Positions 7,107 to 16,970 of a stretch of DNA of 64,000 nucleotides are shown piece after piece. The notes under the pieces are model-generated. The model did not search any database. It was not told where the DNA came from and was given only the letters and a program-made list of their open reading frames with translations. The stretch covers positions 62,001 to 126,000 of the forward strand of contig VGSG01000001.1 of the NCBI GenBank assembly GCA_016875095.1. The letters are read 5' to 3'. Position numbers and translations under genes: made by a program. The stretch's first letter is position 1; every line of letters begins with the position of its first letter. The DNA is from Deltaproteobacteria bacterium. GTDB taxonomy: Bacteria > Desulfobacterota > Desulfomonilia > Desulfomonilales > Desulfomonilaceae.

Positions 7107-8189
7107 TCAGGTTCCCGCGTGCAGGAGTAGAATCGCGGCCGAGAGTCCGAAGATGACGTTTGCGCCCCAGGCCGCGATGATTGGAGGTATGTGCCCCCCG
7201 TGGCCCAGCGCGATAAAGAACGTGTGGGCGATCCAATAACAGAACGCCACGCCAACTGAAATAGCCAGCCCCAAGGCCATACCGCCCGCCCGAGGATCGG
7301 CTCTCACCGCAAATGGCACTCCTAAGGCCGCCATGATGAGGCACACCCACGGGAAGGCAATCTTATCATGCCAGTCCACCAGATAACGCGCGGGGCTGTG
7401 TCCTTCCGCCATAAGCTTATCTATGTACGACCCCAGTTGCGCGAGATTCATCTCTTTGGCCAATCGCTCCACCCGGCCGAAGTCCTCGGGCCGTTTGTCC
7501 AGGGGGCCTACCATGGATGGCACGGTCTCCACTTCGAATCGGCCGCCCGGGGTCTTCCGAGTGATATTCACGCCATACAAGATCCAGCGATCCTTCCACC
7601 ATTTGGCCTTGTCCGCGTGAAGCCGTTCCTTAAAGGTATAATCCTCATCCCATCGGACAACAGTGATACGCTCCAAAATTTGGTCCGCTCCGGAGAAATT
7701 CCTAATATGGGTTATGCTCCCTGGTGAGCGCATCCAGATCTGGTCTCTCCCAAAAAACGTCCTGTCCTTTTTGCGCGCGATTTCCACGTCCTGGATGAAC
7801 TCACTGTAGCGGTTGGACCACGGAATCACTGTTTCGTTGGTCACAAACAGAACCACGCTGCCCACGATCCCGATCATGAGCACCGGTCGTGCGATGGCAA
7901 GCGCATCAATGCCGTTGGCTTGCATCGCGATCACTTCGGAATGGCGGGCCATGAGGAAGAGGGAGAGCATGCCGCCCAGGAGTATACCCAGAGGAATCAC
8001 ATAGAAGAGGTACCCCGGTGTCTTGACCAGGAAGTACTTAAGCATAAGCCAACCGGGCGGATTAAACTCAAAATAATATTTGATTTTATCAGTGATCTCA
8101 ATAAGTAAAAATACGAGAACAAAGCCTGCTGCGCAGAGGATGAAAACTTTAAAAAATTCCGTGATGATATATCTATCCAAGATCTTCAC
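7107..8189 (-). CDS. lptG: Lipopolysaccharide export permease, LptG/LptF family
   Basis: The 360-residue protein begins MKILDRYIITEFFKVF, the hallmark N-terminus of the YjgP/YjgQ permeases that, with LptB, extract lipopolysaccharide from the inner membrane. Membrane segments lie near residues 13-31, 60-80, 100-118, and three at the C-terminus (about 280-355), around a large periplasmic beta-jellyroll. The length is normal. It is the last gene of a minus-strand operon behind a nucleotide-sugar epimerase (10 nt gap) and a glycosyltransferase, a sensible envelope-polysaccharide context. No second permease (LptF) is adjacent, so assignment as G rather than F rests on overall similarity. Confidence 0.82.
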   Translation of the reverse strand: MKILDRYIITEFFKVFILCAAGFVLVFLLIEITDKIKYYFEFNPPGWLMLKYFLVKTPGYLFYVIPLGILLGGMLSLFLMARHSEVIAMQANGIDALAIARPVLMIGIVGSVVLFVTNETVIPWSNRYSEFIQDVEIARKKDRTFFGRDQIWMRSPGSITHIRNFSGADQILERITVVRWDEDYTFKERLHADKAKWWKDRWILYGVNITRKTPGGRFEVETVPSMVGPLDKRPEDFGRVERLAKEMNLAQLGSYIDKLMAEGHSPARYLVDWHDKIAFPWVCLIMAALGVPFAVRADPRAGGMALGLAISVGVAFCYWIAHTFFIALGHGGHIPPIIAAWGANVIFGLSAAILLLHAGT

Positions 8190-8198
8190 GGTTGCACC

Positions 8199-9152
8199 TT
8201 ACCTGGCTTCCAGGATCCACTCATTGGCCAGCAACCACCTGACCGTGCGCCGGATACCGTCTTCGATGCCCACGCTCGGACGAAACCCCACCTCTTTCAT
8301 CCTGGATATGTCCAGATGGACGAATGGGCTGTCACCGAGCCAGCCTCTCACACCGCCCGTGAAGTGAAACTTCACGTCCGTAAGCCCCATCTCATCACAT
8401 ACAATTCGAGCCACCTCCCGGACGTTCAGATAATCCTCGTGTCCGAGGTTGATGATGTTCTTCAAACCGTTGATCTTTTCCACAGCCAGAAAGATCCCTT
8501 CGATCCCGTCGTCCACGTGTAGATAAGATTTGCGCTGGTTGCCGTCGCCGAGAATCTCCAGATTTCGGGGGTCCTTTCGGAGTTTATTCATAAAGTCGTA
8601 TATTACTCCATGGGAGTAGCGCTCACCAATCCAGGAGACGAAGCGAAACGTATGGCTCCGGATACCGAAATATTCGCCATAAGCCTGAATGTAGGCCTCG
8701 GCCGCCAATTTGGATGCGCCATACGTCGAAGTCTGCAAGCCCGCATACTGCTCCGGCGTGGGAAATATCTCCGGTTCTCCGTAAACGGTCGCCGAACTGG
8801 TAAAGACAATTTCCTTGACCCCCACGGTGCGCATCGCCTCAAGCACCCGATGGGTCCCGTTCACGTTCTGTTCCAGGTCCACTGCCGTGTTCTTACGGCC
8901 ACCTCTCACATCCGCATTGGCGGCAAGGTGAAAGACGCGTGAAACGTCAGCCATGGCGCGAGTCAGCGACCTTTGATCCAATATGTCGCCTTGGATTATC
9001 TCCACCCGTCCCGAACCGCGCGCCGGCCGCAAATGGCGTGCGAACCCCGTGGAGAAATTATCATACACCACCACATCACACCCGCGGCGGACCAGGGAGT
9101 CCACCACATGGCTCCCGATGAAACCTGCGCCTCCTGTGACCAAGACTTTCAT
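8199..9152 (-). CDS. NAD-dependent nucleotide-sugar epimerase/dehydratase (GalE-like SDR)
   Basis: An extended short-chain dehydrogenase of 317 residues. The Rossmann glycine motif GGAGFIGS is close to the N-terminus, then DNFSTG (NAD ribose binding), FHLAANADVRGG, the catalytic Ser in FTSSATVYGE, and the YGASK tyrosine-lysine pair. The family interconverts or dehydrates nucleotide sugars for polysaccharide synthesis; the exact substrate cannot be read from sequence. I place the start at the ATG at 9152 (GGAAGAG upstream) and not at the TTG at 9170. It lies between a polyprenyl-phosphate-type glycosyltransferase and lptG in one operon, which points to cell-surface glycan work. Confidence 0.85.
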   Translation of the reverse strand: MKVLVTGGAGFIGSHVVDSLVRRGCDVVVYDNFSTGFARHLRPARGSGRVEIIQGDILDQRSLTRAMADVSRVFHLAANADVRGGRKNTAVDLEQNVNGTHRVLEAMRTVGVKEIVFTSSATVYGEPEIFPTPEQYAGLQTSTYGASKLAAEAYIQAYGEYFGIRSHTFRFVSWIGERYSHGVIYDFMNKLRKDPRNLEILGDGNQRKSYLHVDDGIEGIFLAVEKINGLKNIINLGHEDYLNVREVARIVCDEMGLTDVKFHFTGGVRGWLGDSPFVHLDISRMKEVGFRPSVGIEDGIRRTVRWLLANEWILEAR

Positions 9153-9174
9153 CCGCCGCGACTCTTCCAAATGC

Positions 9175-10176
9175 TCATAGTTCTACCGGCCGGTTGTCAT
9201 CCGAGATTTTTCTCTCCAACGAAGACGCCTCAATCAACTCGTCCACAATGTACAGCGGCCGCGGTCGGGCCTCTTCGTATGTGCGGGCGAGATATTCACC
9301 TAAGACGCCCATGCATACGATCACAAGCCCGGAAAGGCCGATCATAAGCAGGCCCAAAATCGCGAGCGGCCATCGGGCGGAAAATCCGGCTACAAGCCCC
9401 CACAAGAACCACGCTGCTCCCCCTAAGATTCCCCCAAACAGAAGGAAAGCCCCAAGCACGAACATAAGTCTGAGCGGCACGCGGGAGAACGGAACGATGC
9501 CATCCAGAGCAATGTTCACAGCTCCGACGAGTGAGATCTGGGTCTTGCCGGAACGTCTCGGATCTCGATCGAAAGGCGCCACTATCGTAGGAAATCCCGC
9601 CAACGCCGTTAGACCCCTGAGGAAGCCGTGCCGCTCCCTGAAACGACGGATCTCGCGAACCACCCGCGCGTCCAGGAGTCGAAAGTCACCCGTGTCTCGT
9701 GGGATCTTTACCTCCGAGATCTTGTCGAGCAACCAGTAAAAGAGCTGAGCGCACTTGAGGTAAAGCAGGCGCTCTCCCTTCCGGGATCTGCGCTGCGCGA
9801 TCACCACCTTGAACCCTTCCCGCCATTTGGCCACCATCTCCTCGATCAACTCAGGAGGGTCTTGCAAGTCCGCGTCAATGGTGACTACGGCATCCCCGCG
9901 GGAATAATCGAGCCCAGCCAGCAGTGAGAGCGGCTTTCCAATCCTGCGCGAGAAGGTGATGAGCCGTATCGGGTAGCCCTCCTCGACGAGCCGCTGGATC
10001 CCGTCGCGGGTTCGATCCGGGCTCGGATCCAAAGCGAAGACGACCTCCCACATGCAACCTATCTTGGTAAAAACCTCTCTGAGGCGTTGCATGAGGGGCA
10101 AGACATTGGCTTCCTCATTGTACAGGGGAACCACCACGCTGATGAGGACGGAACGAAGCTCTTGGGAGGTGTCCAC
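9175..10176 (-). CDS. Family 2 glycosyltransferase with C-terminal membrane hairpin (GtrB/DPM-like)
   Basis: This 333-residue protein has a GT-A domain: SVVVPLYNEEANV at the N-terminus and the nucleotide/metal motif TIDADLQDPP near residue 100. Two hydrophobic segments follow near 235-260 and 270-295. This layout is that of bacterial polyprenyl-phosphate glycosyltransferases (GtrB, ArnC, dolichol-phosphate-mannose-synthase relatives). They load a sugar onto undecaprenyl phosphate at the cytoplasmic membrane. It is the first gene of the operon with the epimerase and lptG. The donor sugar is not predictable. The ATG at 10176 faces away from tig. Confidence 0.87.
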   Translation of the reverse strand: MDTSQELRSVLISVVVPLYNEEANVLPLMQRLREVFTKIGCMWEVVFALDPSPDRTRDGIQRLVEEGYPIRLITFSRRIGKPLSLLAGLDYSRGDAVVTIDADLQDPPELIEEMVAKWREGFKVVIAQRRSRKGERLLYLKCAQLFYWLLDKISEVKIPRDTGDFRLLDARVVREIRRFRERHGFLRGLTALAGFPTIVAPFDRDPRRSGKTQISLVGAVNIALDGIVPFSRVPLRLMFVLGAFLLFGGILGGAAWFLWGLVAGFSARWPLAILGLLMIGLSGLVIVCMGVLGEYLARTYEEARPRPLYIVDELIEASSLERKISDDNRPVEL

Positions 10177-10364
10177 TAGCGATCTCCTGAAGTTGTCGCG
10201 GAACCTGAAGCATCAGCCGTTCTTTGTACCACAAAACGATGAACCGCTATAAGCAAGGCCGTGATTCGCGAGGCTGTTACCAGAACCCGCTCTCCGCTTC
10301 AAGAGAAATCCTTCCCTGAGAGGGTCCGATGCTCGATTCTCTTTCCTTCGGGACTACTTTGACG

Positions 10365-10407
10365 TATACTATAACCGTCTGCTGACCGACAAAGTCAGCA
10401 GTTTTTT
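10365..10407 (+). promoter_or_regulatory. Candidate promoter and immediate terminator/attenuator in the tig leader
   Basis: TATACT at 10365-10370 (overlapping TATAAC at 10370-10375) looks like a -10 region. Directly after it stands a textbook intrinsic terminator: CTGCTGAC (10379-10386), a 7-nt loop, GTCAGCAG (10394-10401), then six T. No plus-strand gene lies upstream to be terminated, since the previous gene is divergent. Downstream, GGGCGCC (10426-10432) can pair with GGCGCCC (10464-10470) close to the tig start. This could be an attenuated leader or a tiny RNA. The rest of the 10177-10498 gap shows nothing else. Confidence 0.5.
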
Positions 10408-10498
10408 CGCCGTATAGCCGCCGTGGGGCGCCTTTCCGACGAAAGCGGCGCGAATCGGTCCCTGGCGCCCTGAAGGTTTCGGTAGTGGAAGAGAGGAC

Positions 10499-11833
10499 AT
10501 GACAAACATACTGGTGGAAGACCTAACCGCTGTCAGAAAAAAAGTGACCTTCGAGATTCCTCAAGAAAAGGTGTCTGAGCTTATAGACGCGGAGTTTCGC
10601 GACCTCAAGAAGACCGTTCAGATCAAAGGTTTTCGCAAGGGAAAGGTTCCGATCACCATACTGCGGGCCTACTTCAAGAGCCAAGTGGAAGATGAGGCAA
10701 AGAAGAAGCTGATCGAGGAGACATTCCAGCCGGGCCTGGACGAAAAAAAGATCAATCTCGTTTCGGTGGTCAAGCTCGAACCCGAAGCGATAGCGGCCGA
10801 CACGCCCTTCAAGTACACGGCGGAAATTGAAGTGACTCCCCCCATAGAGGTGAAGGGATACAAAGGGCTGAGTCTCACGAAATACAAACGAGAGGTGACG
10901 GAAGAGCAGGTAGCCGAGCGGCTCGAACGGCTGCGAGAGAGGCAGGCGCGATTGACACCCGTCCCGGAAGGACGGGGCGTCACCTCGGGAGACTATCTGG
11001 TAGCGGACATCAAAGTTGAAGTGGATGGCGAGCAGATCCCGGCCCTCACGGTCACCGATTACCATCTGGAGCTGGGCAGGGAGTTTTACCTCAACGGCTT
11101 TGACGCGAAAATTGAAGGGATGAAGCCCGGTGAAAGCGATGAAGTGTCGTTTGATCTGCCCGAGGATTTCCCTCGCAAGGAACTCGCGGGAAAGTCCGGG
11201 CGGTTCCATGTGACGCTGAAAGAGGCCAAGGAGCGGATTCTGCCTGCTGTGGATGACGAATTTGCCCGGGACCTGGGCAAGTATGAATCCATGGAGGAGC
11301 TCAAGGCCGAGATTCGTCAGGACATCGCTTCGTCCCTGGAGGAGCGAACGAAGAAGGAGCTGGAAAAACAAATAGTGGAAGCCGTGGTCGCGGCCCATGA
11401 GTTCGAGGTTCCCGAGACCATGGTGGAATCTCAAATCAACACGATGCTCGATGATACGAGGAGAGGGTTGGCTAGATTGGGAATCAACCCCGATCGTATC
11501 CCGCCGCCCACCCAAGAACATCGGGACGAGGCGCGACCGATAGCCTTGCGTGACGTCAAGGCCGCGCTGATTCTGAAAGAGATAGCGGACAAGGAAGGTA
11601 TCACCGTATCGGACGAAGATCTTGATGAAGGCATCCGGCAAAGGGCGGAACGAATAGGGGCTTCGTTTGACTATTTCAAGGACATGCTGGAGAACCAGGA
11701 CATGCTTCCGAGCCTGCGATCCGGTCTGCTCCAGGAGAAGGTCCTGGCTATGATTCAGGAACACGCAACGATCACGGAACAAGAGGCTCCTGCGGACGAG
11801 GAGATCGAAGCGGAGAAAGCAGAGGAAGAATAA
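10499..11833 (+). CDS. tig: Trigger factor, ribosome-associated chaperone and prolyl isomerase
   Basis: The 444-residue product has the trigger-factor architecture. The N-terminal ribosome-binding domain contains the signature FRKGKVP (about residues 43-49). An FKBP-type PPIase domain follows from about 160 (GDYLVADIK, then [16 protein letters not shown]), and the C-terminal helical chaperone arms end in an acidic tail. It shields nascent chains at the ribosome exit. Stop and clpP start are 4 nt apart, so tig-clpP are co-transcribed and translation is probably coupled; the tig-clpP-clpX-lon order is classic in proteobacteria. The GAGAGG ribosome site is close to the ATG. A terminator-like hairpin lies in its leader. 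Confidence 0.97.
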   Translation: MTNILVEDLTAVRKKVTFEIPQEKVSELIDAEFRDLKKTVQIKGFRKGKVPITILRAYFKSQVEDEAKKKLIEETFQPGLDEKKINLVSVVKLEPEAIAADTPFKYTAEIEVTPPIEVKGYKGLSLTKYKREVTEEQVAERLERLRERQARLTPVPEGRGVTSGDYLVADIKVEVDGEQIPALTVTDYHLELGREFYLNGFDAKIEGMKPGESDEVSFDLPEDFPRKELAGKSGRFHVTLKEAKERILPAVDDEFARDLGKYESMEELKAEIRQDIASSLEERTKKELEKQIVEAVVAAHEFEVPETMVESQINTMLDDTRRGLARLGINPDRIPPPTQEHRDEARPIALRDVKAALILKEIADKEGITVSDEDLDEGIRQRAERIGASFDYFKDMLENQDMLPSLRSGLLQEKVLAMIQEHATITEQEAPADEEIEAEKAEEE

Positions 11834-11837
11834 GCAG

Positions 11838-12437
11838 ATGCTGGTACCGATAGTTGTCGAACAGACGAGTCGGGGAGAACGATCCTATGACATCTACTCC
11901 AGGCTGCTCAAGGAGCGGATAGTCTTCCTGGGCACGGGCGTGGAGGATGTTATCGCCAATCTGGTCATCGCTCAGCTTCTGTTCCTCGAGAGCGAAGACC
12001 CGGATAAGGACATCAACTTTTACATCAACTCGCCCGGAGGGTTGGTGACGTCGGGTCTGGCAATTTACGATACAATGCAGTACATTAAACCTGATATTCA
12101 GACCATTTGCATTGGGCAAGCCGCAAGCATGGGAGCGCTCTTGCTTGCATCGGGCACTCCGGGCAAGCGCTTCGCGTTGCCCCACTCAAGGATTTTGATC
12201 CATCAGCCTATGGGAGGTTTTCAAGGCCAGGCGACCGACGTGGAAATACACGCCAAGGAAATCTTGCGCATGCGTCACGAACTGAACGAGATCCTCGTCA
12301 AGCATACGGGGCAGCCCATGGAGAAGATTGAAAGGGACACGGACCGGGATTTTTTCATGGGCGGCGAGGAAGCTCGGGCTTACGGCATTGTGGATCACGT
12401 CATAACTCGGAGGGAGCTGGATAAGAAGGCCGGCTAG
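11838..12437 (+). CDS. clpP: ATP-dependent Clp protease proteolytic subunit
   Basis: ClpP forms the tetradecameric serine-protease chamber that degrades proteins fed by ClpX. The 199-residue product carries the catalytic triad Ser97 (in QAASMG), His122 (in LIHQPMGG) and Asp171 (in DTDRDFFMG). The N-terminus [20 protein letters not shown] is typical of mature ClpP with almost no propeptide. It follows tig by 4 nt and precedes clpX by 96 nt on the same strand. The AGGAAG about 8 nt before its ATG lies within the tig coding end, again supporting coupling. Confidence 0.98.
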   Translation: MLVPIVVEQTSRGERSYDIYSRLLKERIVFLGTGVEDVIANLVIAQLLFLESEDPDKDINFYINSPGGLVTSGLAIYDTMQYIKPDIQTICIGQAASMGALLLASGTPGKRFALPHSRILIHQPMGGFQGQATDVEIHAKEILRMRHELNEILVKHTGQPMEKIERDTDRDFFMGGEEARAYGIVDHVITRRELDKKAG

Positions 12438-12533
12438 CGCGGGTCCGCTGCGGTTGAAGCGCCCGGGGTATCGAGACACATATGAGGGTGGTCAGTCCGG
12501 ATAAGGAGTGACCACTGGCCCAAGGAGGAATAC

Positions 12534-13787
12534 ATGGCGGGCAGAAAAGGCAATTTCTCCAATTTGTACTGCTCCTTTTGCGGGAAGAGCCAGGATGAGG
12601 TTCGCAAACTCATTGCAGGCCCGACAGTATATATCTGCGACGAATGCATTGAATTGTGTAATGAAATCATAGCGGAAGAGTACGAAAAGGAGGAAATCGG
12701 AAGGTCTCGTTCCAAGGTCCCCAAGCCCTCCGAGATCAAGTCAGCTCTGGACGAGTATGTTATCGGTCAAGAGCAGGCCAAGAAAGTTCTCTCGGTCGCG
12801 GTCCATAATCATTACAAGAGGATAGAATCTAAGCCCGATCTCGATTCGGTCGAGATTCAGAAGAGCAATATCCTCCTCATCGGGCCTACGGGTTGCGGAA
12901 AGACCTTGCTGGCCCAGACGCTGGCAAGGATACTCAATGTTCCTTTTGCCATCGCGGACGCCACCACGCTGACTGAAGCCGGGTACGTGGGTGAGGATGT
13001 GGAGAATATCATCCTCATGCTGCTCCAGAACGCGGACTACGATATTGCCCGGGCAAGTCGCGGCATCGTGTATATCGATGAGATCGACAAGATCTCTCGC
13101 AAAACCGAGAATCCCAGCATAACCAGAGACGTGTCCGGCGAGGGTGTGCAGCAGGCCCTCCTCAAGATCGTCGAAGGGACCATGGCGAATGTTCCTCCCA
13201 AGGGTGGCCGCAAGCATCCTCAGCAGGAATTCCTCCAAGTTGATACCACCAATATCCTATTTATTTGCGGCGGGGCCTTTGTCGGACTCGACAAGGTGAT
13301 CCAACAGCGGCTCAATATGAAGTCGATCGGCTTTAATGCTGAAATCGGCCGCAAGACTGCCCAGCAGTCGGACAATATTCTCGAATCGACCCAGCCGGAG
13401 GATTTGATCCACTACGGCTTAATCCCGGAGTTCGTGGGGAGACTCCCGGTCATCGCCACTTTACACGAGTTGGATGAGGCGGCTATGGTGAGGATTCTTC
13501 TCGAGCCCAAGAACGCCTTGGTGAAGCAGTACAAGAAACTCTTCGGGTTCGAGCAGGTGAAGCTCCGTTTCACCGATGAGGCTCTCCGGGCGGTGGCGAT
13601 CCAGGCGCTGGCGAGGAAGACCGGAGCGAGAGGGCTCCGATCCATTCTCGAAGCGTCCATGCTGGATATCATGTTCGAGCTTCCGGAGTATGACAACCTC
13701 CAGGAAGTGATTGTAAACGAAGACGTGATTAGTAAGAACGAATCCTGCATCCTGGTATTCGAGAAGGAAGCCGAGTCCGCTTCCTGA
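12534..13787 (+). CDS. clpX: ATP-dependent Clp protease ATP-binding subunit
   Basis: ClpX is the AAA+ unfoldase that recognises substrates and threads them into ClpP. The 417-residue sequence has the N-terminal zinc domain with Cys13, Cys16, Cys35 and Cys38. The Walker A is GPTGCGKT (117-124), followed by the GYVGEDVE motif and the Walker B segment IVYIDEIDK. The pore and sensor regions include the RKTAQ-like C-terminal part of the family. The ribosome site AAGGAGG stands 5 nt before the ATG. Gene order after clpP is standard. Confidence 0.98.
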   Translation: MAGRKGNFSNLYCSFCGKSQDEVRKLIAGPTVYICDECIELCNEIIAEEYEKEEIGRSRSKVPKPSEIKSALDEYVIGQEQAKKVLSVAVHNHYKRIESKPDLDSVEIQKSNILLIGPTGCGKTLLAQTLARILNVPFAIADATTLTEAGYVGEDVENIILMLLQNADYDIARASRGIVYIDEIDKISRKTENPSITRDVSGEGVQQALLKIVEGTMANVPPKGGRKHPQQEFLQVDTTNILFICGGAFVGLDKVIQQRLNMKSIGFNAEIGRKTAQQSDNILESTQPEDLIHYGLIPEFVGRLPVIATLHELDEAAMVRILLEPKNALVKQYKKLFGFEQVKLRFTDEALRAVAIQALARKTGARGLRSILEASMLDIMFELPEYDNLQEVIVNEDVISKNESCILVFEKEAESAS

Positions 13788-13925
13788 CACAGGGCGACCG
13801 CCGGCTAGTTCGCAAGTCCAGTCAACCTCTTCGGTTACAGCAGCAAACCTTTTGTGACGGTATCCGTTTCCCGAAGCGCGGGAGCGGATCCCCTTCTCGG
13901 CTCCCTGTAATGAGGACGATGAAAA

Positions 13926-16334
13926 ATGTTTTTCAATAAGAAGGAAGGCTCCCCTTCAGAAAACAGTATCGTTTTGCCGCTTCTTCCGCTGAGGGACATT
14001 GTGGTTTTCCCACATATGGTTGTCCCGTTGTTTGTGGGCAGAGATCGCTCGGTCAAGGCGCTTGAGTTGGCCGCCAAGAGCGGCAAGACCATATTCCTGG
14101 CGTCTCAGAAGAATGCCCAACAAACAAGCCCCAAGCGCGACGACATCTTTTCCATAGGCACAGTGGCGCATATCATCCAGATGCTCAAACTTCCTGACAA
14201 TACAATTAAGGTTTTCGTGGAAGGCAAGCATCGGGGTCGAATCTGCAACTACCAAGATGACGATGACTTTTTCATGGTGGAGGTGGAACCTCTGGAGGAA
14301 GAGATCGACGAGCGAGAAGTTGAGGTCCAGGGCCTAGTACGCAGCCTGAAATCCGTCTTTGAGAACTACCTCAACTACAACAAAAAGCTCTCTCAGGATT
14401 TTATCGCGTCCGCTCGCGAGATTTCCGACCCGTCAAGGCTCTCGGATACCATTGCAGGTCACCTATCTCTCAAGGTCGGGGACAAGCAACACCTCCTGGA
14501 GCAGACCTCACCTGTGTCCCGTCTGGAAAAGCTTCTTGAGATCATGCAGAGCGAGATCGAGATCGCGGAAATCGAGAAGCGGATCCGTGAGCGGGTCAAG
14601 AAACAGATGGAGAAAAGCCAGAAAGAATACTACCTAAGCGAACAGATGCGCGCCATCCAGAAGGAGATGGGCGAGAAGGACGACTTTAAGAATGAGATAA
14701 GCGAGCTGGAAGAGCAGTTGGCTACAAAGAACATGCCGCAGCACGCGGAGGCCAAGGTTCGCAAGGAAATCCGGAAGCTCAAGCTTATGTCTCCCATGTC
14801 CGCGGAAGCCACCGTGGTGCGCAATTATATAGATTGGTTTCTGGTTCTCCCCTGGTCCGAGCTCTCTCGCTCCGAACTAACCATTGACGACGCGCAGCGA
14901 ATTCTGGACGAGGACCATTACGGCCTCAAAGAGGTCAAGGAACGCATCGTTGAATACCTTGCAGTGCAGCGACTCGCCGCGAAGACCAAAGGCCCGATTC
15001 TCTGTCTGGTGGGGCCTCCAGGGGTGGGGAAGACCTCATTGGCCAAGTCCGTGGCAAGGGCCACGGGCCGCGAGTTCGTGCGCATCTCTTTAGGAGGAGT
15101 GCGCGACGAGGCGGAAATCAGAGGTCACCGGCGGACATACATTGGAGCGCTACCCGGCAAGATCATCCAAAGCATGAAAAAAGTCCAGACGATCAACCCG
15201 ATCATGCTGTTGGACGAAGTAGACAAGATGAGCGCGGATTTCCGGGGCGATCCCGCGGCCGCTCTCCTGGAAGTCCTCGATCCGGAGCAGAACCACACCT
15301 TCAACGACCATTATCTTGACGTGGATTACGATCTGTCCCAGGTGCTGTTTATCACCACCGCAAACACGCTGCACGGGATACCCGCGCCCCTCCAGGACAG
15401 GATGGAGATTATCCGGCTGCCCGGGTACACGGAACTGGAGAAGTTGCGCATTGCCGAGCAGTTCCTCGTGCCCAAGCAGTTGGAATTCCACGGTCTTGCC
15501 CCGGAAAACGTGCGCTTGCCCCGCGGGGCTCTGGCTCGGATCATCCGTCGCTATACTCGTGAAGCGGGTGTGCGCAACCTGGAACGCGAGATCGCCAAGA
15601 TCTACCGCAAGGTGGCCCGTCAAATGGTCGCCGGCAAGCTGAGCGGCAAGCTGGAAATCGGCCCAAAGCACTTGGGAACGTATCTTGGAGTCCCCAAGTT
15701 CCGCTATGGAATGAAAGAGGAGAAAGAGCGGACCGGAATTGCCACAGGGCTGGCATGGACGGAATTCGGAGGGGAACTCCTTTTTGTGGAAGTGGCGCTC
15801 ATGCCTGGAGCGGGAAAGCTTACGGTGACCGGCAAACTCGGGGAGGTGATGCAGGAATCGGCGCATGCTTCCATGAGCTATGTTAGATCGCGCGCATGGC
15901 GCTTTGGACTCAAAGACGATTTCTACAACAAGATCGATATCCACATCCACGTGCCGGAAGGCGCTACTCCCAAAGATGGCCCCTCGGCGGGTGTCACCAT
16001 GACCTCGGCCATTATCTCCGCGCTAACGAAACGACCGCTTCCCGGGGACGTGGCAATGACCGGCGAGATCACCCTCAGAGGTCGCGTGCTTCCCATAGGC
16101 GGTCTCAAAGAAAAACTGCTCGCTGCGAAACGGGGCCTGGTCGCACGGGTCATTATTCCCCGTGAGAACGAAAAAGACCTCAAAGAGGCGCCGGGGCAAA
16201 TTCGCCGAGGGCTGGAAATCGTCCCGGTCGAACACATGGATGAGGTGATTAGAATTCTGTTCGGGGAGATGGATCAGGGGGTTTATCCTGAGAGCGCGGC
16301 GGATTTGGATTCCGCGGCCCACATGAAACAATGA
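13926..16334 (+). CDS. lon: ATP-dependent protease La
   Basis: Lon degrades misfolded and regulatory proteins as a single-chain AAA+ protease. All domains are present in 802 residues: N-terminal LON substrate domain (about 15-210, [15 protein letters not shown] at its start), a coiled-coil region, AAA+ module with Walker A GPPGVGKT (363-370), and the protease domain with the Ser687-Lys730 dyad (KDGPSAG and GGLKEK). The 138-nt gap after clpX allows its own promoter, though none is obvious; no HAIR-like or CIRCE repeat is seen. The start ATG at 13926 gives the usual short N-terminus. Confidence 0.98.
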   Translation: MFFNKKEGSPSENSIVLPLLPLRDIVVFPHMVVPLFVGRDRSVKALELAAKSGKTIFLASQKNAQQTSPKRDDIFSIGTVAHIIQMLKLPDNTIKVFVEGKHRGRICNYQDDDDFFMVEVEPLEEEIDEREVEVQGLVRSLKSVFENYLNYNKKLSQDFIASAREISDPSRLSDTIAGHLSLKVGDKQHLLEQTSPVSRLEKLLEIMQSEIEIAEIEKRIRERVKKQMEKSQKEYYLSEQMRAIQKEMGEKDDFKNEISELEEQLATKNMPQHAEAKVRKEIRKLKLMSPMSAEATVVRNYIDWFLVLPWSELSRSELTIDDAQRILDEDHYGLKEVKERIVEYLAVQRLAAKTKGPILCLVGPPGVGKTSLAKSVARATGREFVRISLGGVRDEAEIRGHRRTYIGALPGKIIQSMKKVQTINPIMLLDEVDKMSADFRGDPAAALLEVLDPEQNHTFNDHYLDVDYDLSQVLFITTANTLHGIPAPLQDRMEIIRLPGYTELEKLRIAEQFLVPKQLEFHGLAPENVRLPRGALARIIRRYTREAGVRNLEREIAKIYRKVARQMVAGKLSGKLEIGPKHLGTYLGVPKFRYGMKEEKERTGIATGLAWTEFGGELLFVEVALMPGAGKLTVTGKLGEVMQESAHASMSYVRSRAWRFGLKDDFYNKIDIHIHVPEGATPKDGPSAGVTMTSAIISALTKRPLPGDVAMTGEITLRGRVLPIGGLKEKLLAAKRGLVARVIIPRENEKDLKEAPGQIRRGLEIVPVEHMDEVIRILFGEMDQGVYPESAADLDSAAHMKQ

Positions 16335-16353
16335 AGCGCGATTCGGGAAAATT

Positions 16354-16362
16354 TGGTATAAT
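16354..16362 (+). promoter_or_regulatory. Extended -10 promoter
   Basis: TGGTATAAT at 16354-16362 is a perfect TGn extended -10 element. No good -35 box lies 17 nt upstream, which extended -10 promoters can do without. It lies 20 nt after the lon stop. Transcription would begin near 16369, just before a large hairpin, so the RNA that follows would start with that structure and continue into the gene at 16489. Confidence 0.6.
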
Positions 16363-16372
16363 AATATGATTC

Positions 16373-16433
16373 GGTCCCCCCATTGACACGACTCCGTGCG
16401 GGGTCGCGGTTCTTGCGACAGGTGGGGGGAACC
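16373..16433 (+). ncRNA. Candidate structured leader RNA or small RNA
   Basis: A long outer stem is formed by GGT and CCCCCCA (16373-16382) with TGGGGGG and ACC (16423-16433, one bulged A). It encloses a second stem of CGACTCC (16389-16395) with GGGGTCG (16400-16406) capped by GTGC. A short stem may add a third arm around 16407-16417. It begins about 4 nt after the predicted start from the extended -10 promoter, 120 nt before a 63-residue gene. I do not recognise a known riboswitch class. It could also serve as the lon terminator, but no T run follows. Confidence 0.45.
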
Positions 16434-16488
16434 TTCTGACTGTACAAGTATCTCACTGTTTAGCGGCTCATAAGAGAAGAGGTGGATC

Positions 16489-16680
16489 ATGCTTGAGATG
16501 GAAGGCGCTAGAGTCAGGATGACTCCCCACAACGTGCATAGGATGCTCAAAGAAGGACTCAGCTTCAAAGAGATCGCGGCGCGCTGTGACGTTTTTGAAG
16601 AAGCGATAGACGCGTCGCTCGTGAGATGGCTCAATGAGGGACGTTGGCCCATTGAGGAGGAGATTCCGGTCAAGAATTGA
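16489..16680 (+). CDS. Small helical protein of 63 residues, possible HTH
   Basis: I do not recognise a family. The sequence is nearly all helical and contains a segment that looks like a small helix-turn-helix: LKEGLSFKEIAARCDVFEEA, followed by SLVRWLNEGRW. A decent ribosome site (AGAGGTGG) precedes the ATG by about 4-5 nt, codon use matches neighbours, and it is followed by a strong terminator at 16753-16789. So it appears to be a real, separately transcribed gene led by the promoter and structured RNA at 16354-16433. A role as a small DNA-binding regulator is a guess from the HTH-like pattern. Confidence 0.6.
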   Translation: MLEMEGARVRMTPHNVHRMLKEGLSFKEIAARCDVFEEAIDASLVRWLNEGRWPIEEEIPVKN

Positions 16681-16752
16681 CCGCGTCGGACCGCTCTGCC
16701 TGAATCTAGGAGCACAATCGCCCCAAATTGACGCCGATCACCTCCGTATTAG

Positions 16753-16790
16753 AGAAGCCAACCTAAAGAATGGATCGAGGTTGGCTTCTT
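16753..16790 (+). terminator. Intrinsic terminator after the 63-residue gene
   Basis: AGAAGCCAACCT (16753-16764) pairs perfectly over 12 bp with AGGTTGGCTTCT (16778-16789) around a 13-nt loop; a T-rich stretch (TTGCATTT) follows. It closes the small-gene transcript before lepA. The rest of the 16681-16970 gap holds no further gene. Confidence 0.75.
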
Positions 16791-16970
16791 GCATTTCCGA
16801 GAATCACTTCCGGCCCTGCCACCGCATCACCCTCCGTGGACCGCCCGGTGGAAACTTTTTGTGATCAAGGGGCCTTGCTCCGGTTACGCTTCAAGCGGAG
16901 AGATGATATAACATCGCCGGCGGCGCGCCAAGAGGCCGCGGGAACACTGACGGAGGTCTGACGCTCGGTC

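Noticed and set aside
10523-11782. 419-codon open frame on the minus strand
   Set aside because: It lies wholly antisense to trigger factor, whose domains are fully recognisable; codon phase explains the open frame.
16373-16433. Signal-recognition-particle RNA or 6S RNA
   Set aside because: The conserved SRP apical loop and the long 6S bubble structure are both absent; the element is only about 60 nt.
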